NCBI GenBank assembly: GCA_016219875.1
Contig: JACRJZ010000143.1
Location: 1-64,000 of the forward strand
Origin: Verrucomicrobiota bacterium
Lineage (GTDB): Bacteria; Verrucomicrobiota; Verrucomicrobiia; Limisphaerales; JACRJZ01
Reading direction: 5' to 3'
Length of the DNA stretch: 64,000 bases
The translations under genes were made by a program, and so were the position numbers. Every line of letters starts with the position of its first letter. Positions within the stretch are counted from its first letter, which is position 1. Shown here in pieces: positions 26,702 through 33,843 of the stretch. The notes below the pieces were generated by a model. It did not search any database, was not told where the DNA came from, and saw nothing but the letters and a program-made list of their open reading frames with translations.

Positions 26702-27580
26702 TCAGGGGCTGAGCGGTTGCGTGGCCCGGATGCGATAGAAAAACTGCGGGCCGGTGGTGTTGAAGCCGACGTTGCCCCAGCCGGGCAAATCGTAGCTGAT
26801 GATAGTTTCCCAGGGAGACCCCCGGTCAACCGCTGCCCGCCGTTCCACCCGGTAGAAACGCGAAGGTTTGCTTGTCCACTCCAGCGTGTTGTAAGTGCCC
26901 AAGCGAGTGAATCGGGTAATGCGCAGATGGTCGCTGGGATCCAGCGGGTTGGTGTCGGCCAGATACTCCTGCCGGTCAGTCGAGCCGTCCTGGTCGGCGT
27001 CGCTGGACGCCGTGAACGCGCTCAGCGAGTTGGTGTAGGTGCGTTCCCAGGCGTCGGCCATGCCGTCGCCGTCGGAATCCGCGCCGGGCGCGATGAAGGC
27101 GGTCTGCACCACGGCGGCGGCGTTGCTCAGGCTGATCCAACCGCAATTGGCTGAGTAGGCGTAACCGCTGAGCCTGCCGGTGGCCAAGTCCACCCTGGGC
27201 GCGCCGGTGCTCTCGAAGTTGATCCAGCCGATGTTGGCGCCGTAGGCGTAGCCACGCAGGTTGCCCAGGCCGTCGTGGTTGATGCCGTAGTCCGTCCCGG
27301 AGTTGTTCTGGTAGCGGATGCCGTTGGCGGGCGCATTGCCACCCAGGTGAATCCAGCCCACGTTGGCGGCGTTGAGATAGCCGGAGCAGACGAATTCGCC
27401 GATGACGGCGCCGTTGCTCGTGTCGCCGCGCCAATCCATCCAGCCCACGTTGGCCCCGTAGGCGAAATGGTTGGTGTCGGTGATGGTGGTGGCGGCGAGG
27501 GAAGTGGAGAGTTGAGAGATGAGAGTAGAGAGCGCGGCCAGTGCGAGGCTGGCGGTTTTCACGAGGGAGTTTGGGTTCAT
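26702..27580 (-). CDS. Secreted protein with four AN-GWI repeats and Ca-type motif
   Basis: 292 residues from MNPNSLVKTASLALAAL with a signal peptide that contains a repeat-derived LSTLISQLSTSLA. Residues ~40-165 hold four tandem units with cores YGANVGWMDW, NAANVGWIHL, YGANIGWINF and YSANCGWISL, spaced 30-45 residues. A thrombospondin-3-like calcium motif follows (DSDGDGMADAWE; DADQDGSTDRQEYLADTNPLDPSD). The tail RFYRVER and FFYRIRA is typical of secreted Verrucomicrobia proteins. Function unknown; a surface repeat protein. It is last of three same-strand secreted genes. Confidence 0.82.
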   Translation of the reverse strand: MNPNSLVKTASLALAALSTLISQLSTSLAATTITDTNHFAYGANVGWMDWRGDTSNGAVIGEFVCSGYLNAANVGWIHLGGNAPANGIRYQNNSGTDYGINHDGLGNLRGYAYGANIGWINFESTGAPRVDLATGRLSGYAYSANCGWISLSNAAAVVQTAFIAPGADSDGDGMADAWERTYTNSLSAFTASSDADQDGSTDRQEYLADTNPLDPSDHLRITRFTRLGTYNTLEWTSKPSRFYRVERRAAVDRGSPWETIISYDLPGWGNVGFNTTGPQFFYRIRATQPLSP

Positions 27581-27623
27581 GGCAATGTTGATCGTCCCTT
27601 TGCTGAGGCAGGGAAGGTGGGGG

Positions 27624-28817
27624 CTAGAAGGCGAAGTTGGCCCAGGGATCGGTCGTCCCGAAGCCGGAGCCAGGCCCGTTGCCCGAGATGTTGCCACTGA
27701 CCGTCGGCACGACGATGAGCCCGACCCGGTTGCCGGTGACGATGTCGTAGTTCCCGAGGCCGTTGCCACGAGCGCTGTTCTGGAAGATTAAATTGACGGT
27801 GCCATTCACCTCGATGCCGGCACCCGTGTTGCCGGTGACGTGGTTGGCTTCGATGCGGGAGGCGTCTCCGTCCACTGCGATGCCCGCTCCGCCGTTGTTG
27901 TTGCAACTGTTGCGCAACACATAGCTGCGTGCGCGCGCGCGAACGCCGTTGGTCCCGTTCACGGAAGCCATGCAGTCCTGGAATACGCCCCCGGTGTCGG
28001 CGTAAAAGCCGTGGCCGGTGTTGTCCCTGGAGACGCAGCGCTGGTAGGTGACACTGGTAGCTCCGTGGAATCCGTTACCGCCGTTCTCCGCACTATTACA
28101 CTCGCTGAGGAGCACGCCGGAACTGGTGGCCTGGAAGCCGTGATTGGTGTTCTGCTGGGCGCTGCAGGCTGTGATCACGCTGGCCACACCGGCGCTGATG
28201 CCGATGCCCGTGTTGCGGATGGCGACACAGGCGGTGATCACGCTGGCGGACCCAGCCCGCAAGCCGCCGATGTTCTGGGAGAGCCGCAAGTCCCGGTACG
28301 TGCATCCATGGCCGGCCCCCATGTTCATGCCGTAGTCGCCCCAGCCCTGGATGGCGCCGTTGCGCACGGAGATGTTGGTGTGGCCGATGCCCATCACCGC
28401 AATGCCGATCGAGGAACCGGTCACTCCGATGAGGGCGAATCCGTTCAGGTCCAACGTCACGTTGTCCGAGTCGATGCCGATGCCGATCCTGCCGGAAACC
28501 CCGGTGAGATTGGTCGTCAAGTAGTAGGCTCCCGGCTGTGCAATCCGGTACGAGGAAAGGGAGTCGCCGGGAGTGGTGGCTGTGCCCACCGGCGTGCGCG
28601 GCTCGATTTGGGTCAGCGTCTTCATCGTCGGCGCCGGGGCGCCAGGCGGCGTGAGGCTGCCTTGGGCGAGGCAGGTTGAGAGTTGAGGGATGAGGGTTGA
28701 GAAGAGCGCCAGCAAGGCGACGAGGAGCGGCAATTTCAAATTGGGAATTGGAAATTGATAATTGCGAATTGGCTTCGCCGCGTGCGCCGAGGTTTCGGAT
28801 TTCGGATTTGGTTTCAT
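27624..28817 (-). CDS. Secreted right-handed beta-helix protein
   Basis: 397 residues. After the export signal the sequence runs in beta-helix turns: DNVTLDLNGFALIG, HTNISVRNGAIQGW, CTYRDLRLSQNIGG, then SASVITACVAIRNTGIG/VASVITACSAQQNTNHG and similar NosD/pectate-lyase-like rungs. It ends DPWANFAF, a tail recurring in these bacteria. The first 50 residues are encoded largely by three short repeat tracts (28800-28815, 28738-28770, 28675-28705). No catalytic residues are evident; it may bind polysaccharide or work as a surface protein. The next gene starts 43 bp on. Confidence 0.85.
   Translation of the reverse strand: MKPNPKSETSAHAAKPIRNYQFPIPNLKLPLLVALLALFSTLIPQLSTCLAQGSLTPPGAPAPTMKTLTQIEPRTPVGTATTPGDSLSSYRIAQPGAYYLTTNLTGVSGRIGIGIDSDNVTLDLNGFALIGVTGSSIGIAVMGIGHTNISVRNGAIQGWGDYGMNMGAGHGCTYRDLRLSQNIGGLRAGSASVITACVAIRNTGIGISAGVASVITACSAQQNTNHGFQATSSGVLLSECNSAENGGNGFHGATSVTYQRCVSRDNTGHGFYADTGGVFQDCMASVNGTNGVRARARSYVLRNSCNNNGGAGIAVDGDASRIEANHVTGNTGAGIEVNGTVNLIFQNSARGNGLGNYDIVTGNRVGLIVVPTVSGNISGNGPGSGFGTTDPWANFAF
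28675..28815. repeat. Cluster of family F-like tracts coding a protein N-terminus
   Basis: Three low-complexity tracts lie together: TTTCGGATTTCGGATTTGG, AAATTGGGAATTGGAAATTG with GATAATTGCGAATTGG, and GTTGAGAGTTGAGGGATGAG. All are in frame in the beta-helix gene and supply its N-terminus and signal peptide. Confidence 0.75.
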
Positions 28818-28852
28818 GGTGGGTTGGTGGTTGAGGGTTGATCAGGAAAGCG

Positions 28853-29224
28853 TCACGGCTGCGCGACACGATAGAACCGCAGGCCGTTCATCGCGCTGGC
28901 GTCGAAGTAGTCGGCCACGTTGCCCACGTTGGTCACGTAACCGGACGGTTCCCAGTTCAGCAAATCGCTCGAAGTCCAGACGCGCCAGACCGTGCCCGCC
29001 GGAGCGGTAAGCGTGAAACCAAACTGGCCTTCGCCGGGCCGGGTAGGTGCTGAGAGCAGCAGGACTTCCTGCGGGTCGATATCCACCGTGGCGCGGCTCT
29101 GCAGTCCTGCGATCACCACTCTGGCGGGTGAACCTTCCCGGAGGTCGAGGTAATTGTCGCGCAGATCGACGTAGCTCAATGCCGTCAGGCGGGTGGACGG
29201 GAATCGACAGGTGTGCGGGTTCAT
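28853..29224 (-). CDS. LRR-tail secreted-protein fragment or short gene
   Basis: 123 residues starting MNPHTCRFPSTRLTALSY. Residues 10-35 are one leucine-rich-repeat-like turn (LTALSYVDLRDNYLDLREGS), followed by a beta-sandwich C-terminus (FGFTLTAPAGTVWRVWTSSD; LNWEPSGYVTNVG) and the tail LRFYRVAQP. This is the usual end of large secreted LRR proteins in these bacteria, but here it lacks a signal peptide and more LRRs, so it is probably the surviving 3' part of a longer gene. It precedes the beta-helix gene on the same strand. Confidence 0.6.
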   Translation of the reverse strand: MNPHTCRFPSTRLTALSYVDLRDNYLDLREGSPARVVIAGLQSRATVDIDPQEVLLLSAPTRPGEGQFGFTLTAPAGTVWRVWTSSDLLNWEPSGYVTNVGNVADYFDASAMNGLRFYRVAQP

Positions 29225-29629
29225 GGCGGGAGTCTGGCTCGGGCCTTCCCGGCGTCAAGCCTCGTTCTCGGCCCATCAATAGACTCGACGCATCTTGATT
29301 CGACCGCCGGATCGCAGACGATCCCCGTCCGCAGCGGCCACGAAGAAACCGGCCCACTCCCTGGTTCCGACGCGGAAATCGCGTCGGCTCCGCTGCGGCC
29401 CGGGATGGGCGCGATCCGCCGGTGGTGGTGCCGTCCTCCCCCAAAAGAAGGAGACACCACTGCTCACTTCGGACAACTGAAGTCCCCCTCTCTTGGTCAG
29501 TGGCGCAGCGCCGTGTCAGGGAGATAATCGTTTGGTCTGTAATGAACCGAGAAACCGTCATCCATCGATGTGCGCACAGTGGCAGCGCCGGCGTCGGCCA
29601 GCCGCCGGAACGCGAAAGGACCGCCCGTC
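29225..29629. other. Intergenic stretch between divergent genes
   Basis: About 400 bp without a supported gene. The promoter regions of the truncated LRR gene (minus) and the heptaheme cytochrome (plus) must lie here, but no confident promoter is seen. Confidence 0.45.
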
Positions 29630-31081
29630 ATGCAGGAGAGCATTGAGTCATCGAGGCTAGCCCGCCTTCGCAACTGGATCAGCCTGGCTGGGTTCATTGT
29701 CATCCTCGGCGGGTTGTTTGCCTTTTTCTTGCTGTTCATTGTGGACCTGATTCAGCCCCGGTCCAATCCGTACGTGGGCATCCTGACCTACATGATCGCG
29801 CCGGCCTTCATGGTGCTGGGGGCGGGCTTGGTCGTGCTGGGCGGGCTGCTGCGGCACCGGCAACTCAAGGCGGCCCGCGAGGACGTTCGGCTGATGATCG
29901 ACCTGAACCGCGCGCGCGACTTGCGGATTCTGGCGGCGTTTGCAGGAGGGCTGGTACTCTTCCTCTTCCTGTCCGCGGTGGGATCTTATCAAGGCTATCA
30001 CGTCGTGGCGTCCACGACCTTTTGCGGACAGGCCTGTCACAGCATCGTGGAACCGGAGTATGTCACCCACCAGCACTCCGCGCACGCCCACGTCGCCTGC
30101 GTGGAATGCCACGTCGGTCCCGGCATCACCTCCTTCGTGAAGTCCAAGCTCTCCGGCGCCTATCACGCTTTCACGACTTTGCTGGACACCTACCCGCGGC
30201 CCATCCCTACGCCCATTCAGAACCTCCGCCCGGCCCGTGAGACGTGTGAGCAATGTCATTGGCCGACGAAGTTCGTCGGCAACCGGATGAAGACGCGCAC
30301 CCACTACCTGACCGACGCCGCCAACAGCGAATACACCGTGAACCTCCTGCTGAAGGTGGGCGGCCAACGTTCCAAGGCCCACGGCATTCACTGGCACGTC
30401 GCCAATAAAGTCGAGTACCTCGCCACCGATCCGCGCCGCCAAGTGATTCCCTGGGTGCGCGTCACGGACGACGAGGGCAAGGTCAGCGAGTTTCGCGCCC
30501 GTGGTTTCACCAACGAGGTCGCCGAACACGCCGTGCGCGTGATGGACTGCCTGGACTGCCACAACCGTCCGGCCCATGCCTACCGGACGCCGAACGACGC
30601 TGTGGATGCGGCGATCAGCCGAGGGCGGATCGACCGGTCGTTGGCTTTCATTCGCAGCAACGCCACGGCCCTGCTGGTCCAGCCTTACGCCACGCGGGAG
30701 GAAGCCGAGCAGAAGATCGCTACGGGCTTGCACGGCCTCTACACGGGCGACCCGCGCCTCAGTGCAGCCATCCAGGCCGTGCAGGAGATTTATCGCGACA
30801 ATTTCTTCCCGCAGATGAAGGCCAAGTGGAGCGCGTACCCGGAGAACATTGGCCACAAAGACTGGCCCGGCTGCACGCGCTGCCACGACGACGAGCACCG
30901 CAGCACCGATGGGCAAAAAGTCATCGGCTTCAAGGACTGCAACGCCTGCCACCTGATCCTCGCGCAAGGCTCAGGCGGCGCGCTCACGCAGTTGACCCCG
31001 GAGGGCCAGCCTTTCCAGCATCCCGAGGAAGGTTACGAACTGGGGGACAAGTGCCACAACTGCCACACCGGCGGACCGTAG
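29630..31081 (+). CDS. Heptaheme NapC/NirT-like membrane cytochrome c
   Basis: 483 residues. Three membrane segments (about 17-39, 51-73, 98-118) precede a heme domain. Heme sites: CGQACH at 132-137, which has three residues between the cysteines, then CVECH (157), CEQCH (206), CLDCH (307), CTRCH (415), CNACH (437) and CHNCH (475). The first part (FCGQACHSIVEPEYVTHQHS) fits NapC/NirT quinol dehydrogenases that pass electrons to periplasmic or outer-surface partners. The start MQESIE at 29630 was preferred to 29570 because GAAAGGA precedes it. No reductase gene adjoins. Confidence 0.87.
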   Translation: MQESIESSRLARLRNWISLAGFIVILGGLFAFFLLFIVDLIQPRSNPYVGILTYMIAPAFMVLGAGLVVLGGLLRHRQLKAAREDVRLMIDLNRARDLRILAAFAGGLVLFLFLSAVGSYQGYHVVASTTFCGQACHSIVEPEYVTHQHSAHAHVACVECHVGPGITSFVKSKLSGAYHAFTTLLDTYPRPIPTPIQNLRPARETCEQCHWPTKFVGNRMKTRTHYLTDAANSEYTVNLLLKVGGQRSKAHGIHWHVANKVEYLATDPRRQVIPWVRVTDDEGKVSEFRARGFTNEVAEHAVRVMDCLDCHNRPAHAYRTPNDAVDAAISRGRIDRSLAFIRSNATALLVQPYATREEAEQKIATGLHGLYTGDPRLSAAIQAVQEIYRDNFFPQMKAKWSAYPENIGHKDWPGCTRCHDDEHRSTDGQKVIGFKDCNACHLILAQGSGGALTQLTPEGQPFQHPEEGYELGDKCHNCHTGGP

Positions 31082-31240
31082 CCCACGGAGAGGAATCTGA
31101 AAGCCGTTCGAGGCTTGGGTGGACGGAGCCAGCGAGCGTCTTCACCCTGCGGTTCGATTCATTGGCCGGTGGCGCGGATCGTGACGCCGTTCACAAACGC
31201 GGCAAAGGGGAGGAAACCAAGCGCAAACCTGCAAGGCCTC

Positions 31241-31486
31241 CTATTCGATCTCTTGCCCGTCCGGCGCTTGACCTGGAAGGAGAAAAGTCCTGGCGAACTC
31301 GCCTTCGCCACACAGAATGAAGCCGGGAAACTTCTTGAACCACTTGGTCTCGGGCACGTCAGGTCCGGTATCGAGCCACCGGGCCAGCAGCACGATTTGG
31401 TCTGCTGAAATGTTCCGCTGGCGGATTCGGACCAGAAGATGATTGAGCAACTGTGGGGGCAGTTTGTGGCGGCGGATTTTAGGCAT
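31241..31486 (-). CDS. Small protein, second gene of a TA-like overlapping pair
   Basis: 81 residues: MPKIRRHKLPPQLLNHLLVR, a helical start, then RQRNISADQIVLLARWLDTG and KWFKKFPGFILCGEGEFART. Its start overlaps the end of the upstream 73-residue gene by 8 bp, so they are translated together. I do not recognise a characterised family, but the size, overlap and partner suggest a toxin-antitoxin-type pair. Which member would be toxic cannot be told from sequence. Confidence 0.65.
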   Translation of the reverse strand: MPKIRRHKLPPQLLNHLLVRIRQRNISADQIVLLARWLDTGPDVPETKWFKKFPGFILCGEGEFARTFLLPGQAPDGQEIE

Positions 31487-31700
31487 GGGACTCTCTGCCG
31501 TAGAACCCGCGCACAATCTGGCGCTGCAGCCGGTCAGCTTCAGCGAGGTCGTCGGTTTCGGCCATGCGCTGGGCCAATTCGCCCAACTCCTCCGGGCTGA
31601 GGAGACGTTCGCGCGTCACTTGCCGGGCGAACTCGACCACCTTGGTCTGTTCCTCGCGTGGCAATTGGTTGATCGCCTCAATGATTTCCGCCGCTGTCAT
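31479..31700 (-). CDS. Small antitoxin-like protein
   Basis: 73 residues: MTAAEIIEAINQLPREEQTK, then VVEFARQVTRERLLSPEEL and DDLAEADRLQRQIVRGFYG. The pattern of an N-terminal helix with LPxEEQxKVVEFAR is common in small antitoxin-like proteins (DUF2281-like) of these bacteria. It is upstream of, and overlaps, an 81-residue gene. No DNA-binding motif is obvious. The assignment is inference from size and arrangement. Confidence 0.65.
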   Translation of the reverse strand: MTAAEIIEAINQLPREEQTKVVEFARQVTRERLLSPEELGELAQRMAETDDLAEADRLQRQIVRGFYGRESHA

Positions 31701-31755
31701 GGCCGAAAGCTACGCGTCCCAGCGCATCCACGCAAGACGGGGGTTGTGCCTTCCG

Positions 31756-33108
31756 TCAGGCGCTCTTCGCCAAGGCCGCGCTGTGGGCTTGGATTTTCCG
31801 CACCGCTTCGAGGATCTGGTTCATGTCACTGCGCTCGGCCAGGAGCATATTCTGGGTCATCGCGACGGTCGTGGCACAGACTTGCCGGTTGCCTTTCAAC
31901 TCTTGGAAGCTTTCGCGGTACGCCTTCAGCCGCTCGGCACTGAAGAGGCGCTTGAAGCCGCGCGAGTTGATGGCTTCGTCGAGGATGCCATCGAAATACT
32001 GCTCGTGATAAACGCTGGAGCAGGGGACGCCTTCGGCGTTGAGCGCCCGGATGAACTTGTCGCGGCCCAGCCCGTTGAACTGTTGGGCGTCGTAGCGGAA
32101 CGGGAAGAGGTGCCACACCGCCCGGCTGTTTTCCGGCAACCGCGCCGGCTGGATGCCGGGAATCTGCTTGAGCTGGGCGCTCAGGTAGTCCGCGTTCTCG
32201 CGGCGGTGGGCCGTGTCGGTAACGAGCTTCTCCAACTGCTGCGTGAGGATCGCGGCCTGGAAATGCTGCATCCGGTAGTTGCTGCCGCGGGTGAAATAGC
32301 CGTTGCCCTTGAAGCTGCCGGTGGCGCGACCGCAGTTGTGGAAGGCAGTGCAGCGGTCCAGCAGTTCGTCGCTGTTGCCCGTGACGGCGCCGCCTTCGCC
32401 GGAGGGCAGATGCTTGGATTCCTGGAAGCTGAAGCAGCCCAGGTCGCCCAACGTGCCGCACTTGCGGCCTTTGTATTCGGCCAGCCAGGCTTGGCAGGCA
32501 TCTTCGATGACGGCGAGCTTGTGCTTCTTGGCGATGGCATTGATGGGGTCCATGTCGCAGGGCATGCCGTAAATGTGGACCGGCAGAATGGCCCGGGTGC
32601 GATCGGTGATCCGGCTCTCGATTGAAGCCGGGTCCATCGTGAGCGAGGCGGGATCGGTGTCGGCGAACACCGGCAGGGCGTTGTTGAGCAGGACCGCGTT
32701 GTAGGTCGCGATGAAGGTGTAGGGGGACACGATCACTTCGTCGCCGGCGTCCACGTCCATGACGTGCAAGCTGGTCAGCAGGGCGGTGGTGCCGCTGGCG
32801 GTGGCCAGGCAGCGTTTGGCGCCGAGGAGCTGCGCGTAGGCCGCCTCGAACTCGGCGATGGTTTCGCCGGAGCCGCGGAACCATTTGCGGCTGCGCAAGA
32901 CCTTGAGGACCGCCGGTTCCCATTGCTCCCGCCATGTCGGCCAACTGGGCCAACCACCCTGGCGCACCGGCACGCCGCCGAGCAGGGCCGGTTTGGCGGC
33001 TTCAGCGGCGAAGGCCAGGGGCGCTTGGCGTGCGCTCAGCAAGGTGACGGCGGCAGAACCGGCCGCCGCGTGTCGGATGAAACGACGTCGTGTGAGTTGG
33101 TTTTTCAT
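31756..33108 (-). CDS. Tat-targeted DegT/DnrJ/EryC1/StrS aminotransferase
   Basis: 450 residues. The N-terminus NQLTRRRFIRHAAAGSAAVT is a twin-arginine signal, so the folded enzyme is predicted outside the cytoplasm. The rest is a full DegT-type sugar aminotransferase: substrate loop GETIAEFEAAYAQLLGAK, ASGTTAL, PYTFIATYNAVL, PLP-binding D203 (VIEDACQAW) and Schiff-base lysine K232 (FQESKHLPSGEGG). Such enzymes normally act on nucleotide keto-sugars in the cytoplasm. The start at 33108 fits the signal peptide. Confidence 0.92.
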   Translation of the reverse strand: MKNQLTRRRFIRHAAAGSAAVTLLSARQAPLAFAAEAAKPALLGGVPVRQGGWPSWPTWREQWEPAVLKVLRSRKWFRGSGETIAEFEAAYAQLLGAKRCLATASGTTALLTSLHVMDVDAGDEVIVSPYTFIATYNAVLLNNALPVFADTDPASLTMDPASIESRITDRTRAILPVHIYGMPCDMDPINAIAKKHKLAVIEDACQAWLAEYKGRKCGTLGDLGCFSFQESKHLPSGEGGAVTGNSDELLDRCTAFHNCGRATGSFKGNGYFTRGSNYRMQHFQAAILTQQLEKLVTDTAHRRENADYLSAQLKQIPGIQPARLPENSRAVWHLFPFRYDAQQFNGLGRDKFIRALNAEGVPCSSVYHEQYFDGILDEAINSRGFKRLFSAERLKAYRESFQELKGNRQVCATTVAMTQNMLLAERSDMNQILEAVRKIQAHSAALAKSA

Positions 33109-33843
33109 AGCTGTGCTTTCTTGGCTTGGTTGGGTGAAGCCCCATGAAGGGGAACGGAAGTTTCTCCTGAACTCCCCGGCTGCGCCTCGGACCACCGGAG
33201 CAACACCAGCCGGAGAAAGACCTGCCCCAATTCACGGGCGGAAGGCGCGGCGGCCAGCACTTCAAAAACGCCGCGCTTCTCGCGGCGTTTCGCTGGTCTC
33301 GCGGGACCAAGTTCAATGCTCAGGCTCATTTGCGCGCTCTGGGTCCAAGTGGGGCCGCGGGGAGGGTGCTCCTGGGCAGGGGACTTTTCCAACACTTTTC
33401 TTGCGCCGGCTTCGATCAGCACGCCTCTGGGCATGGCCACCGTGTGGGGCAGTTCGTCCCGGCTGCCAACGTCCCGGCAATCGACCCGGTTGCCGAAGGG
33501 AACGGTTGCTGGCGCGACCGTCCAAGCGAACCTCCGGCGGCAGACTTGTCACACGGACGAGACAGTTCATCCGCTCCGAAGCGCGTTCGGCGAACCTGAA
33601 CGGCGGCGCGGCGGCGAAACAACTGAGAGAGCAAGCGATTTGAGAATTGTCACAAGACCGAGACAGAGTTCGGTCCAGATTCACAGCGATGGGACACCCT
33701 CGAGCCAATTTCAAAACTCGGTAGCAGCCGACGTGAGGAGGCTCAAACTTCAAGGGAAACAGAGCCTCCTCACGTCGGCTGCTACAGTTTTGCACGAAGC
33801 TCTCTCGAATGAACGTTTCAACCTCGCTGCCAAAAACGGCGGG
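33109..33843. other. 735-bp stretch with no supported gene
   Basis: It contains a GC hairpin CGCCGCGCTTCTCGCGGCG (about 33271-33289) and the family A repeat at 33721-33785. Open frames present in all directions lack codon bias or recognisable sequence. Confidence 0.5.
33721..33785. repeat. Family A palindromic repeat, copy 3
   Basis: A 65-nt hairpin with arm GTAGCAGCCGACGTGAGGAG, loop AAACTTCAAGGGAAAC in the same orientation as copies 1 and 4, and the flank CAATTTCAAAACTCG. It lies just downstream of the GH28 gene. Confidence 0.9.

Noticed and set aside
29225..29561. Extending the LRR-tail gene upstream to a 239-codon frame
   Set aside because: The longer frame ends at a different stop (28842) and reads another phase; the conserved LRR-tail residues are only in the 28853-29224 frame.
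33313..33840. Overlapping frames in both directions in the 735-bp gap
   Set aside because: They run through the family A hairpin, lack ribosome sites and show no protein-like composition.
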